A DNA stretch of 64,000 nucleotides, taken from the NCBI RefSeq assembly GCF_014193675.1, contig NZ_BLXZ01000003.1, forward strand, positions 558,001-622,000, given 5' to 3'. The stretch comes from Geomonas limicola (GTDB taxonomy: Bacteria > Desulfobacterota > Desulfuromonadia > Geobacterales > Geobacteraceae). Shown here in pieces: positions 33,470 to 42,951 of the stretch; position 1 is the first letter of the stretch; every line of letters begins with the position of its first letter. The notes below the pieces were generated by a model. The model was not told the DNA's origin. It searched no databases and worked only from the letters and a program-made list of their open reading frames with translations. The position numbers and the translations under genes were made by a program.

Positions 33470-35155
33470 ATGAAAATCGTCTTCGCCACCCTGCACGCCA
33501 AGTACGTGCACGCCTCGCTCGCCCTCCCCTATCTCGCCGCCACGGTGGCCGACCTCGAGGGGATCGAGTCGCAGATCCTGGAACTTACCGTGAACGAGCA
33601 ACCGGACCAGCTCCTGGCCCGACTCTTCGCCACCAACGCCGACGCACTCTTCTTCTCGTGCTACATCTGGAACACCGAACTCACCCTGAAGCTCGCCAGC
33701 GACCTGAAACAGCTCGCCCCCCACTCCCGCATCGTCCTGGGGGGACCTGAGGTCTCTTTCGGCTCCTTCGAACTGATGGTCCGCAACCCCTCAATCGACT
33801 GCATCGTGCGCGGCGAAGGGGAACTCACCTGCCGGGAGCTGGTGAGCGCCTGGCGCGCTGGCACCCCGCTCGAGGAGCTGGCCGGCATCTGCTACCGCGA
33901 GGGGGACGAGGTGATCGCCAACCCGGAACGCTCGCCTATTTCCGACCTGGACAGCATCCCCTCGCCCTTCGCCGCCGGGCTCGTCGACCTCGAAAAGCCG
34001 CTGACCTACTACGAGACCTCGCGCGGCTGCCCCTTTTCCTGCGCCTTCTGCCTCTCCTCGGTGGAGCGCGGGGTGCGCTCCTTCTCCGCCCAACGGATCG
34101 AGCGGGACCTCGAGACGCTGATCGCCGCGGGGGCCCGCACCGTGAAGCTGGTAGACCGCACCTTCAACTACGACGCCCGGCGCGCCGACCGGATCTGGCG
34201 CTTCATCCTCGACAAGAACTGCCAGGCGACCTTCCACTTCGAGATCGCCGCGGAGCTCTTGACCGACGAGAACCTGGCGCTTTTGGCCCAGGTGCCGCCG
34301 GGACAGTTCCGCTTCGAGATCGGGGTGCAGTCGGCAGGAGAGGCGACGCTCGCCCAGGTGGAGCGGCAGATGAGCCTCGAGAAGCTGAACGAGCGGGTGT
34401 CCCGGCTGATCCGGGAGACCGAGGTCACCGTGCACCTCGACCTGGTGGCCGGACTTCCCGGGGAAGGGTTTCCCGGTTTTCTCGATTCGCTGCAGGGGCT
34501 CTTCGACCTTGCCCCGAACCACATCCAGGTGGAGCCGCTCAAGGTCCTCAAAGGAACCGCCATGCGCGGCATCGCCCGCCGCGAGGGGTACGCCTACGCG
34601 GAGGCGGCGCCCTACAAGATACTCACCACCCCGTGGCTCGACTTCTGGGAGGTCCGGCGCATCGAGACGGTGAGCCGGCTGGTGGAGCTCTTCTACAACT
34701 CCGGCCGCTTTGTCGCGAGCCTCGCGGTCCTGACGGAAAAGGCCCCCCTGTCGCGGGTGTTCGCCGAGGTGGCCGTCTGGTTCGAGGAGCGGGGACTGGT
34801 GGGGCAGCTCTCCCTGGCGCTCCTTTTCGAAAAGCTCTGGGAGTTTGCCGGGGAACGGCTGGCGGGGGAGGAGCGGGAACGCCTGCAGGACGCGCTCTGC
34901 TTCGATTACTGCCTGGTGGGGTATCCGGGAGGGGCGCGCCCTGCATTTTTCACGGCGCAGGAGGAAGCGGTCCAGGCGGGGGCGCCGGCAAAGCTCCCGA
35001 AGGGTGGGAAGGACGAGCGGGTACGCTACTATCGGCGCCGCTTTGCCCGGGACTACCGGCAGACGCCCTGGCAGGAGGGGGAGCTGGTGATCAGCTTCCT
35101 GTACCGCTCGGCACCGGGGGCGGGGCTCAGGGTGGAAGTGGGCGGGGACGCGTAA
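33470..35155 (+). CDS. B12-binding-domain radical SAM protein (DUF4080)
   Basis: The 561-residue protein has an N-terminal B12-binding-type domain (about 1-130, MKIVFATLHAKYVHASLALP, VLGGPEV). A radical SAM core follows with the 4Fe-4S cluster motif CxxxCxxC in SRGCPFSCAFC (about 188-195), and a C-terminal DUF4080 region. The usual DxHxxG cobalt-ligand motif is not evident in the N-terminal domain, so corrinoid binding is unsure. Substrate unknown. Monocistronic. The next gene downstream on this strand starts at 35385. Confidence 0.88.
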   Translation: MKIVFATLHAKYVHASLALPYLAATVADLEGIESQILELTVNEQPDQLLARLFATNADALFFSCYIWNTELTLKLASDLKQLAPHSRIVLGGPEVSFGSFELMVRNPSIDCIVRGEGELTCRELVSAWRAGTPLEELAGICYREGDEVIANPERSPISDLDSIPSPFAAGLVDLEKPLTYYETSRGCPFSCAFCLSSVERGVRSFSAQRIERDLETLIAAGARTVKLVDRTFNYDARRADRIWRFILDKNCQATFHFEIAAELLTDENLALLAQVPPGQFRFEIGVQSAGEATLAQVERQMSLEKLNERVSRLIRETEVTVHLDLVAGLPGEGFPGFLDSLQGLFDLAPNHIQVEPLKVLKGTAMRGIARREGYAYAEAAPYKILTTPWLDFWEVRRIETVSRLVELFYNSGRFVASLAVLTEKAPLSRVFAEVAVWFEERGLVGQLSLALLFEKLWEFAGERLAGEERERLQDALCFDYCLVGYPGGARPAFFTAQEEAVQAGAPAKLPKGGKDERVRYYRRRFARDYRQTPWQEGELVISFLYRSAPGAGLRVEVGGDA

Positions 35156-35161
35156 AACCGG

Positions 35162-35277
35162 CACGCGGATGACGCGGAAACCCGGGCAAAAAGGCAGGAT
35201 TCAAACTGGGGGGAGAATCCCTTAAGCCGTTAGTTTTATCCGGTTTGTTTGCTTTGGTTTCCGCGTCATCCGTGTCC
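35162..35277. repeat. Inverted repeat pair around 75 bp
   Basis: CACGCGGATGACGCGGAAAC at 35162 is matched by the inverted copy GGTTTCCGCGTCATCCGTGT ending near 35276. It may be a MITE-like relic between genes. No ORF. Confidence 0.55.
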
Positions 35278-35384
35278 AGACGTTTTTTTAGGGTACCGAG
35301 GAGCTGCCACGCTTGCCAACGGGCCAAGGCCCTGAATACTTTATTGGCGATTTCCAACCTGTAAAAAAACAGGGACGGGTGGCC

Positions 35385-35621
35385 ATGGAGTACTTCACGG
35401 CGACAAGCCTGCGCCGGGGCAGGATCTACCTGGACGGGAACTACCTCGGGGAAAACCGGGAGGGGGAGCTGCCACGCGTCTTTTGCTGCCCTCCCGGCCT
35501 GCACGACATCTGCTTCGAATTCCTGAACCACGGCGCCTGGCACCGCCACACCAGACGCCTGAGAATCGCCGGAACTACCCGGATCCTCCCGCTGGACATC
35601 CCCTTCATCTGCGCACTCTAG
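35385..35621 (+). CDS. Small PEGA-like domain protein
   Basis: The 78-residue frame from ATG 35385 contains RGRIYLDGNYLGENREGELP and CPPGLHDICFEF, which fit the PEGA pattern (a G-x-V-x-V-D-G turn followed by a G-H turn). There is no signal peptide. The ribosome binding site GGACGGGTGG is weak, so it could be a shorter or spurious gene; composition favours a real protein. Function unknown. Confidence 0.5.
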   Translation: MEYFTATSLRRGRIYLDGNYLGENREGELPRVFCCPPGLHDICFEFLNHGAWHRHTRRLRIAGTTRILPLDIPFICAL

Positions 35622-35625
35622 CCCG

Positions 35626-37080
35626 CTACCTCGCCTCCAGGATCGCTACCAGGAACGCCCAAAAGGTGCCGACGCTGTCGATGTAGATCTTCTCGTCGGG
35701 CGAATGCACCGCCTCGAGGGTGGGACCGAAGGAGATCATGTCCAGCCCTGGGACGCGCTCACCCAGGATGCCGCACTCAAGCCCCGCATGCACCGCCTTC
35801 ACCTTGAGCTCGCGGTTGAAAACCTCTCGATAGCAGCGCTGGGCCGTCTTGAGGATCGGCGAGTCGAGGTTCGGCTTCCAACCGGGATAACCGTCGCTTT
35901 GCAGCACCTGGGCCCCACCCAGGGTGAGGAGCGCCGCGACGCCCTGGGCCACCTCCTCCAACCGCGAACCGACGGAACTGCGCTGGCTGGTCACCAGGGT
36001 GATCTCGCTGGCCGCGGTCTGCACCACGGAGACGTTACTCGAGGTCTCCACCAGCCCCGGGATGTCGGCACTCATGCGGATGACGCCGCTGGGAAGCGCC
36101 GCGATGCTCCGGCAGATGCGCTCCTGGTCCTCGATGCTCAAAACGCTGCCGGCCTGCGAAGGATCGGCGAGGATCAGCGTTACGGCGAGTTCGGGATCGA
36201 CCGGCTGCAGCTCGGCCCTCAACTCCGCCTCGAAACCCGCCACCAGTGCCTGGGCCTCTTCGACGCGCGCCTTGGGGAGGTAGACAAGCCCCCGGCACTC
36301 GCGCGGGATGGCGTTACGCATCTTCCCGCCGTCCAGCGCCGAGAGGCGGGCACCCAACCCAGCCAGGCGCAGCACCACCCGGTTCAGGGTCTTGATGGCG
36401 TTACCCAGCCCCTTGTCGATGTCGAGCCCCGAATGCCCCCCCTTGAGCCCTTTCACCGCGAGCACCGCGGCCACGCTCTGCTCCGGCGCCTCCTCGAGCC
36501 TGGGGTGCCAGCTGCCGACCGTGTCCCTGCCGCCGGCACACCCGACGTAGACGGCCCCCTCCTCCTCGGAATCGAGGTTCAAAAGGATCCGGCTCTTGAC
36601 CATGCCCGGGGTGAGGTTGAGCGCCCCGGTGAGCCCGATCTCCTCCTCCACCGTGAAGAGAAACTCGAGCGGGCCGTGCTTCAGGTTACCATCTGCCAGG
36701 ACCGCGAGACTCGCGGCCACCCCGACGCCGTTGTCGGCACCCAGCGTGGTGCCGTTCGCCATGAGGACCGGACCGGAGCGAACCAGCTCGATGGGGTCCT
36801 GGAAGAAGTCGTGCACCTTGTCCTGGTTCTTCTCGCAGACCATGTCGAGGTGGGACTGCAGGCAGATGCCGGGCACCGCCTCCCGTCCGGGGGTCGCCGG
36901 CTTTCTCACCAGCACGTTGCCGCAGGCATCCATCTCCGCCTCGAGACCGAACTCTTCGGCTACCTGAAGGACGAAGCGCGCGGCCTGCTGTTCGTGCCGG
37001 GAGGGGCGCGGAATCCGCGACAGGGCGGCAAAGTAGTGCCAAAAAAGCTCGGGCTGCAATCCTTCGATGGCGTGGGACAT
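35626..37080 (-). CDS. pepD: Aminoacyl-histidine dipeptidase
   Basis: The start at ATG 37080 follows CAGGAGAGTCCC. The 484-residue length matches PepD (M20 family). Metal-binding and catalytic blocks are present: QSHLDMV (about 76-82), GADNGVGVA (about 115), EEEIGLTGAL (about 145, catalytic Glu), and HAGLECGIL (about 430). The enzyme hydrolyses X-His dipeptides such as carnosine in the cytoplasm with two zinc ions. It is monocistronic, with the small PEGA-like gene ending 4 bp away on the other strand. Confidence 0.93.
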   Translation of the reverse strand: MSHAIEGLQPELFWHYFAALSRIPRPSRHEQQAARFVLQVAEEFGLEAEMDACGNVLVRKPATPGREAVPGICLQSHLDMVCEKNQDKVHDFFQDPIELVRSGPVLMANGTTLGADNGVGVAASLAVLADGNLKHGPLEFLFTVEEEIGLTGALNLTPGMVKSRILLNLDSEEEGAVYVGCAGGRDTVGSWHPRLEEAPEQSVAAVLAVKGLKGGHSGLDIDKGLGNAIKTLNRVVLRLAGLGARLSALDGGKMRNAIPRECRGLVYLPKARVEEAQALVAGFEAELRAELQPVDPELAVTLILADPSQAGSVLSIEDQERICRSIAALPSGVIRMSADIPGLVETSSNVSVVQTAASEITLVTSQRSSVGSRLEEVAQGVAALLTLGGAQVLQSDGYPGWKPNLDSPILKTAQRCYREVFNRELKVKAVHAGLECGILGERVPGLDMISFGPTLEAVHSPDEKIYIDSVGTFWAFLVAILEAR

Positions 37081-37264
37081 GGGACTCTCCTGTAGATTTC
37101 GGGTACACGGCAACCGCCCCGTCTCGCGGTGCAGCAAGGGGTGAAGAGCTGCGGGGCGGCGGATGTGGCTCTAAAAGATACACTAAGAGCCGCACGAAGA
37201 AAAGCCCGCTCAGCTCCCTGTGGCACGTCAAACTAAACACTTGTCATCCGTGTGCCGAAGAGGT

Positions 37265-39799
37265 ATGAAGATGCATCTTTTCCGACACCCGCGAGACGTT
37301 ACGTTGAATTCAACCTCTGACAACCACGATGCCCGTCCATCCCGGCACTCCCGGCCGTTACGCAGCGTCCGCTCCGCGACTTTCGCTGCGCTGCTGGTCG
37401 CCCTTTTGTTCAGCGGCACGTCGATGTGGCTCTTTGAGAGCAAGCGCATCCAGAACCAGCGCCAGTCGGTCGCCGAGCTCACCCGCCAAGTCTCCTACGA
37501 AATCCAGGAACAGCTGAACCGCTCCCTTTCGGCAACCTACGCCCTTGCCGCCGTGATCCGCCAGGAAAACGGCGATCTCATAAACTTCCAGCAGCTCGCC
37601 CGGGAGATGCTGCAGCTCTACCCCGGGGTGAGCACGCTCATGATCGCACCGGGCGGGGTGATCTCGCAGGCGGTGCCGCTTAAAGGAAACGAGCGGGCGA
37701 TCGGCCACAACATCCTCACCGACCCGCGGCGCAACAAGGAGGCGCTGCTCGCCCTGCATACCCGCCGGCTCACCCTGGCCGGACCGTTCCTGCTGGTCCA
37801 GGGGGGCGAGGCGGTGGTGGGGAGGCTGCCGGTCTACCTGACCGACCCGCGCGGCGAGCAGGTGTTCTGGGGGTTCAGCATCGCGCTGATCCGGATCCCG
37901 GTCTTTTTGAAGGAGGTCGGCGTCAAGCGGATCGCCGGCAACGACTGCAACTTCGAGATCTCGCGCCTGGACCCCGACCGGGGGCACCGGGTCGCCTTCT
38001 TCACGGCGGGAGCGCCGCTGTCCAACCCCATCAACCAGAAGATCGAGATCCCCAACGGGGAGTGGACCCTGTCGGTGGAGCCGGTCGGGGGGTGGTACCA
38101 GCCCCGGGTGATCGCGGTGGAGGTCGCGCTGGTGCTGTTGTTCAGCGCCCTGGTGGCGCTCGCGGTACACCGGCTGGCCCAGCAGCCGCTGCTCATGCAG
38201 CAGATGGTGGATGAGCGGACCCGCGAACTCTCCGAAGCGAACCTGGCCCTGAAGGCGGAGGTCAAGGATCGCGAACTGGCCCAGGAGGCCCTGGTCGCCT
38301 CGGAGCACAAGCTGCGCGCGATCTGCGCCGCGCTCACCGATGCCATCCTGATCGTCAACGCGGAGGGGCGCTACCTGGAGATCGCCAGCACCAGCTCCGG
38401 ACGGCTCTACCGCCCCGCCTCCATGGTCGGCAAGACCGTCCACGACATCTTCCCCCGGGAAAAGGCCGATTTTTTCCTCAGCACCATCGGCGAGGCGCTC
38501 GGCACCGGCAGGACCGTTTCGGTTGACTACTCGCTGGTGCTCGACGGGGAAGAGGTCTGGTTCGCGGCCAACGTGTCGCCGTTTGCCGCGGACACCGTGG
38601 TCTGGGCGGCCCAGGACATAACCGAACGCAAGGTGGCCGAGGCCGAGCAACAAAGGCTGGAACAGCAGCTGTTGCACGCCCAGAAGCTGGAGAGCCTGGG
38701 AGTCCTGGCCGGCGGGATCGCCCACGACTTCAACAACATCCTGATGGCCATCATCGGCAACGCGGACCTCGCCCTGATGCGGCTGGGTGAAAACTCGCCG
38801 GTGGTGAAGAACCTGCAGCAGATCGAGCAGGCGGCGGCGCGTGCCGCGGACCTGACCCGGCAGATGCTGGCCTATTCGGGACGCGGCAAGTTCGTGGTCG
38901 AGGCGGTGGATCTGAACCGCCTGCTGACCGAGATGCTGCACCTGCTGGAAGTCTCCATCTCGAAGAAGGCACGACTGCGCCTGGAACTGGCCACGAACCT
39001 CCCCCCGATAGAGGTGGACGTGACCCAACTGCACCAGGTGGTGATGAACCTGGTGATCAACGCCTCGGAGGCAATCGGTGACCAAAGCGGCGAGATCGCC
39101 GTGAAGACCGGCATACTCCCTGCCGAGCACCCCTCCTTCAAGGAAGGGTGGTTTGCCGAGAACCTGGTACCCGGCCCCTACGTGCTGCTCGAGGTGAGCG
39201 ACACCGGCTGCGGCATGGACGCGGAGACCTTGTCCCGGATCTTCGACCCCTTCTTCACCACCAAGTTCACCGGGCGCGGCCTGGGGATGGCGGCGGTGTT
39301 GGGGATCGTGCGCGGGCACCACGGCGCCATCAAGGTGCTGAGCGAGCCCGGCCAGGGGAGCGTCTTCAGGGTAGTGCTGCCGGCCAGCGTAAAGCTGGTC
39401 TCGGGAGACGGCCTGGAGCTGGGGGACCAGGCCTGGTGCGGCGAGGGAAGGGTGCTCCTGGTGGACGACGAGCAGACGGTGCGCGAGGTGGCGAGCGAGA
39501 TGCTGGAAGAGTTGGGATTTTGCCCGATATTGGCCACGGATGGCCGGGAGGCCCTGGAGCGCTTCGGCTCGGAACCGGGGCTGCGCTGCGTGATTTTGGA
39601 TCTGACCATGCCCCAGATGAGCGGGGAGGAGTGTTTCCAGGAGTTGCGCCGGCTCGACCCGGCGGTGCCGGTCTTTCTCTCCAGCGGCTACAGCGAACAG
39701 GAGATCGCCCCCCGGTTCTCGGGGTGCGGCCTGGCGGGTTTCATCCAGAAGCCCTACTCCCTGACGGCACTCAGGGAGCAGCTTAAGAAGCTGGGGTAA
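37265..39799 (+). CDS. Membrane hybrid sensor histidine kinase (CHASE-like-PAS-HK-REC)
   Basis: The start at ATG 37265 follows GAAGAGGT; upstream in-frame start 37220 is less likely. The 844-residue protein has membrane segments at about 38-57 and 282-302 with a periplasmic CHASE-like sensor between them (TLMIAPGGVISQAVPLKGNE, RRLTLAGPFLLVQGG). Then follow a PAS domain (about 345-460), the phospho-His in [13 protein letters not shown] (near 487), ATPase boxes (NLVINASEAI, DTGCGMD, GRGLGMAAV) and a receiver with VILDLTMPQMSG (Asp near 779). The transmitter-receiver half is a close paralogue of the 2608-5505 kinase, while the sensor is unrelated. Confidence 0.92.
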   Translation: MKMHLFRHPRDVTLNSTSDNHDARPSRHSRPLRSVRSATFAALLVALLFSGTSMWLFESKRIQNQRQSVAELTRQVSYEIQEQLNRSLSATYALAAVIRQENGDLINFQQLAREMLQLYPGVSTLMIAPGGVISQAVPLKGNERAIGHNILTDPRRNKEALLALHTRRLTLAGPFLLVQGGEAVVGRLPVYLTDPRGEQVFWGFSIALIRIPVFLKEVGVKRIAGNDCNFEISRLDPDRGHRVAFFTAGAPLSNPINQKIEIPNGEWTLSVEPVGGWYQPRVIAVEVALVLLFSALVALAVHRLAQQPLLMQQMVDERTRELSEANLALKAEVKDRELAQEALVASEHKLRAICAALTDAILIVNAEGRYLEIASTSSGRLYRPASMVGKTVHDIFPREKADFFLSTIGEALGTGRTVSVDYSLVLDGEEVWFAANVSPFAADTVVWAAQDITERKVAEAEQQRLEQQLLHAQKLESLGVLAGGIAHDFNNILMAIIGNADLALMRLGENSPVVKNLQQIEQAAARAADLTRQMLAYSGRGKFVVEAVDLNRLLTEMLHLLEVSISKKARLRLELATNLPPIEVDVTQLHQVVMNLVINASEAIGDQSGEIAVKTGILPAEHPSFKEGWFAENLVPGPYVLLEVSDTGCGMDAETLSRIFDPFFTTKFTGRGLGMAAVLGIVRGHHGAIKVLSEPGQGSVFRVVLPASVKLVSGDGLELGDQAWCGEGRVLLVDDEQTVREVASEMLEELGFCPILATDGREALERFGSEPGLRCVILDLTMPQMSGEECFQELRRLDPAVPVFLSSGYSEQEIAPRFSGCGLAGFIQKPYSLTALREQLKKLG

Positions 39800-39853
39800 C
39801 GGGGCAGGCGGGTAACGTTCGAGAGAAGATTTTTGCCACGGCGACACGGAGAG

Positions 39854-39890
39854 AGCAAATCCCCCCTGTCCCCCTTCGCAAAGGGGGGGA
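39854..39890. repeat. Dispersed GCAAATCCCCCCTGTCCCCC repeat, second copy
   Basis: This matches 26282-26319 and continues into a CTTCGCAAAGGGGGG hairpin. It lies in the 39800-39995 gap between convergent genes, where it may end transcription. Confidence 0.5.
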
Positions 39891-39995
39891 CCTGAGGTGG
39901 GCTGCAACTCTTCGTGGCAACAGGTTGGCGGTTTAGGACGTGGCCAACCTGGAACCGAAAACTGGAACGTAGCGCTTAGAACTGGATCCCGTGGT

Positions 39996-40469
39996 TCACT
40001 TTGGCCTCGAGGAGGTGATGGACAGGATGGTCACCACGAGGTCGCCCGCCGGGCGGCGGATGGTTACCTCGTCGTCCACTTTTTTACCCATGAGTGCCTT
40101 CCCCACCGGGGAATCCACGCTGATCCGGCCGGCGTTCACGTCGAACTCGTCCGGCCCCACCAACTGGTAGCAACGCTCCTCCCCTTCCTCGTCTTCATAG
40201 CTCACCCAGCAGCCAAAGCTCACCGTGGTCGGGTTGAGCGGCGGATAGACCACCTTGAGCACCTTCAGCCGGTCCCCGAGATGCTTCAACTCCCGATCGA
40301 TCTCCCTCAAACGTTTCTTGGAATAGATGTACTCAGCGTTCTCGGATCGGTCCCCTTCGGCGGCCGCATCGGCCATATTCTTCACCATATGCGGGCGCTC
40401 CTTCTCCCACAGATGGTCGTAGCGCTCCTGGAGGCGTCTGCGCCCCTCGGCGCTGATCATGTTGGTCAT
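39996..40469 (-). CDS. greB: Transcription elongation factor GreB
   Basis: The 157-residue protein has the N-terminal coiled coil with GDRSENAEYIYSKKRLREID, the GreB signature (two acidic residues at the tip) and a C-terminal FKBP-like domain (VSYEDEEGEERCYQLVGPDEFD, SPVGKALMGKK). It rescues backtracked RNA polymerase by stimulating transcript cleavage. The start is ATG 40469, with a weak AAAGGGATGG site upstream. Stands alone. Confidence 0.93.
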   Translation of the reverse strand: MTNMISAEGRRRLQERYDHLWEKERPHMVKNMADAAAEGDRSENAEYIYSKKRLREIDRELKHLGDRLKVLKVVYPPLNPTTVSFGCWVSYEDEEGEERCYQLVGPDEFDVNAGRISVDSPVGKALMGKKVDDEVTIRRPAGDLVVTILSITSSRPK

Positions 40470-40587
40470 GGTTCCATCCCTTTCTAGGTGCTGCGTTTTT
40501 CGTTCCTGGTTCTACGTTTGAGGCTGCGGGTTCGGGCCGTCTCTCTCTAAAGGCCGGGCCCCTGGCGTCGCGGCAAAACGCTTGAAA

Positions 40588-40633
40588 CGAAAGACGCGCG
40601 AGCACCGGCGTTACACCGACTCACGCGTCTTTT
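40588..40633 (-). terminator. Candidate terminator hairpin
   Basis: AAGACGCG (40591-40598) pairs with CGCGTCTT (40624-40631) around a 25-nt loop that can itself fold. Read on the minus strand the stem is followed by a short TCTTTCG tract. It lies 50-95 bp beyond the stop of the gene at 40683. Confidence 0.5.
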
Positions 40634-40682
40634 GATGAGGCCCAGGTTACGGCAACGATGCGGGGCTACGCCCCAGATTGCG

Positions 40683-41306
40683 TTACTGCAGTGAGGGGGG
40701 TTCCTCCGGTTGGAGCGGAACGGCCGGCACTTGGGGAGCGGCAGGCGCGGCCGGGACCGCAGGGGCCGCGGGAGAAGCTGGTTCCTCGGGAGCGGCAGGA
40801 GCTGCAGGAGCACCGGTGACGAGCGGAGCCATCGACGGCTCGGCCGGTGTCGCCTCCGAGGGGAGCGCAGCGTGCTCCGGCTCCTCTTCCTGCTCGCCCC
40901 GGTCCTGGCAGATCTCATCCTGGGCCAGTTCAAGCACCGATTCGGGGGGCACCGGTTCGAAGGCCGGCTCGCGCTCGGGAACGACCTTGCTGACTTCCCG
41001 GCGGTTCTTGTCGAACAGGATGGTTCCCCGGACCCGGTAGCTGGAGACAGCGCAGTCCAGCTCGTAGCTGGTGAACATGTAGGAGACGTTATTCTGGTTG
41101 TACTCCCTGCGGAAGTAGTCACGGTCCTTGGCGACCGACTTGACCCAGAAGATATAGACGTTGTCCGGCAAGGCGATGATGGACTTCTCATCGAGGTAGT
41201 ACTTGAGTTCCTGATCCTCGGCGAAGTTGCTCCAGCGCTCGGCGCCCTGACTGACGCCGCACCAGAAAACAAGCAGCAGCGCTGCGAGTGCTATCCTGGC
41301 TGCCAT
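40683..41306 (-). CDS. Exported surface-adhesin-E-like protein with Pro/Ala-rich tail
   Basis: The start at ATG 41306 follows GGAGGGAACC and gives a signal peptide (ALAALLLVFWCGVSQGAE). The 207-residue protein has a domain (about 22-105) with WSNFAEDQELKYYLDEKSI, FWVKSV, SYELDCAVSSYRV and FDKNRREVSKV, resembling surface-adhesin protein E-type domains. A tail (about 130-207) is rich in Pro and Ala (APAAPAAPEEPASPAAPAVP), probably extended. Likely outer membrane or periplasmic. Monocistronic. Confidence 0.75.
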   Translation of the reverse strand: MAARIALAALLLVFWCGVSQGAERWSNFAEDQELKYYLDEKSIIALPDNVYIFWVKSVAKDRDYFRREYNQNNVSYMFTSYELDCAVSSYRVRGTILFDKNRREVSKVVPEREPAFEPVPPESVLELAQDEICQDRGEQEEEPEHAALPSEATPAEPSMAPLVTGAPAAPAAPEEPASPAAPAVPAAPAAPQVPAVPLQPEEPPSLQ

Positions 41307-41445
41307 GGTTCCCTCCGAACCTACGGGATTGACGACTGACTCACACCGGCACGACGCCGCCATATTAGACCAGTTTCTCCGACGATGCAACGGTTGGCAG
41401 GTGGAAACGAACCTTCGGGTTGCCGTGGCACTCATTCAGAGGACG

Positions 41446-42456
41446 TTACTGGTCCTCGTGCCGGTACTGCTTGATGGAGCGCTCGTAGGTTTTCTTGATT
41501 TCGTTGGGGTTGCCCGCCTCGTGGAAATTGATCAGGTAGCGGACCAGGTAGAAGGTGACGATGAGCACCAGCAGCGACCAGAGGACCCGGTTCAGGATCT
41601 GCTGCCGGGTAAGCGGCTCGGGGGCCGGCTGTTCGTCGGAGATCTCGTGAACCCGCATCTCGGCAAGCCTGCGCAGGTGGGCTATCTGGGTCACCGAGAT
41701 GTGCCGGAAAATGAGGTCGCGGTCCCGCTCGTCCAGCAACAGGAAGCGCACCCCGGTGGGATAGTAGGCGACGCCGTCTTTTTGGCAGGGGGGCATCACG
41801 TGCACCACCTCGACCACCGCCTGCACCCGGCGCAGCGGTCGCAGGGGGAGCTGCAATTCCAGACAGACCAGGCGCTCAGGTGCGAGCGGCCGGGGGAGCC
41901 GCAGCAGCACCCCGCCGCCGCCCAGGTTGATCTCGGACCAGGGGAGATTCTGCCACTCGAGTTCCAGGTGGGGGCGGTAACGTGCCTGGTGGGCGGCGAT
42001 CACCACCTGATCGTACCCCTGGAACTTCATGTGCTCCAGGTCCCGGCGCTGCTTCCAGTCGTTCTCGATCTCTTCGCGGTCCACCACCGGCAGCAGCGCG
42101 TACTTGATGCGCAGGTTGAGTTCGAGGCGGAAGAACTGGCGCCGCTCCCGCAGGGTGAACGTTCCGAAGAGCTGGACCTTGAGGATCCGCCCCCCCTGGC
42201 GCTCGACCACGATACCCGAACAGGTGTAGACCTCCTTCTTCACCCAGACGCTGACGTCCAGGATGAAGCCGAGGTCGATGCGCACGTTGGCGGGCAGGAC
42301 GTCGCGCGAGATCTGCACCCAGAGGTCGTCTTCGTGCCCCTCCTGGACGATCGCCCAGTCCCGGAACACGCCGCCGCCGGAGAGCGGGATGCCGATCTCG
42401 ATACGCATGCCGCTGCGCAAATACTCTCGGTATGCGGAGTAGTGGTCTTCTTGCAT
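41446..42456 (-). CDS. PilZ-type c-di-GMP effector with C-terminal membrane segment
   Basis: The 336-residue protein has an N-terminal YcgR-like (PilZN) domain (about 15-105) and a PilZ domain (about 105-250). The arginine motif is RERRQFFRLEL; the second PilZ motif, normally D/NxSxxG, is INLGGGG, so Ser is replaced. A membrane segment (about 290-312, VLWSLLVLIVTFYLVRYLI) follows, then a charged tail. PilZ proteins bind c-di-GMP and act on motility, surface or secretion. The ATG is 42456. The altered second motif leaves c-di-GMP binding uncertain. Confidence 0.8.
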   Translation of the reverse strand: MQEDHYSAYREYLRSGMRIEIGIPLSGGGVFRDWAIVQEGHEDDLWVQISRDVLPANVRIDLGFILDVSVWVKKEVYTCSGIVVERQGGRILKVQLFGTFTLRERRQFFRLELNLRIKYALLPVVDREEIENDWKQRRDLEHMKFQGYDQVVIAAHQARYRPHLELEWQNLPWSEINLGGGGVLLRLPRPLAPERLVCLELQLPLRPLRRVQAVVEVVHVMPPCQKDGVAYYPTGVRFLLLDERDRDLIFRHISVTQIAHLRRLAEMRVHEISDEQPAPEPLTRQQILNRVLWSLLVLIVTFYLVRYLINFHEAGNPNEIKKTYERSIKQYRHEDQ

Positions 42457-42578
42457 CGTCCCCTTTTTTAGCTCCCTGGCCCTCTAATTTGCTAACACAT
42501 TAAACTGCAAACGGCACGTTTTGCAAGGCTTGCGGAAAAATTCCCGGTGTTAACTGCAGGTTACCGGCCCCTGCTTGC

Positions 42579-42606
42579 TTGACAACGGCGCCTGCCATGT
42601 TATGAA
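42579..42606 (+). promoter_or_regulatory. Sigma-70-type promoter of the cytochrome gene
   Basis: TTGACA (42579-42584) and TATGAA (42601-42606) are separated by 16 bp. The pair lies 39 bp upstream of the ATG. Confidence 0.5.
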
Positions 42607-42644
42607 AGAGACGTTTATTAACGTCAGCAGCAGAAGGGAGAGGT

Positions 42645-42950
42645 ATGAAAAAAGTAGCGTTGGCAGCAGTTCTGGCCGTGGCATGCGCAGCAGCCCAGGC
42701 CTATGCCGTTCCGGCAAGCAAGAGCGTGGAGTGGAACACCTCGATGGGGAAGGTGGTCTTCAAGGGTAAGGACCATGCCGGCGAGGGGATCAAGTGCTCC
42801 GAGTGCCACCCGAAGATCTTCCCGATGAAACACCCGGGTGCGGCGATGAAGATGGCAGACATCAACGCCGGCAAGTACTGCGGTGAGTGCCACAACGGCA
42901 AGCGGGCCTTCAAACCGGCCGGCAACTGCGCCAAGTGCCACAAGAAGTAA
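42645..42950 (+). CDS. Triheme c7-type cytochrome c
   Basis: The 101-residue protein has a signal peptide (KKVALAAVLAVACAAAQAYA) and three CxxCH heme sites (CSECH, CGECH, CAKCH). This number and spacing fit the c7 cytochromes of Geobacter that carry electrons across the periplasm, although it is not obviously one of the named Ppc proteins. Extra His residues (KDHAGEG, MKHPGA) can serve as distal heme ligands. The start follows GGGAGAGGT. The stop at 42950 is 1 bp from the stop of the convergent chromate transporter gene. Confidence 0.92.
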   Translation: MKKVALAAVLAVACAAAQAYAVPASKSVEWNTSMGKVVFKGKDHAGEGIKCSECHPKIFPMKHPGAAMKMADINAGKYCGECHNGKRAFKPAGNCAKCHKK

Positions 42951-42951
42951 C

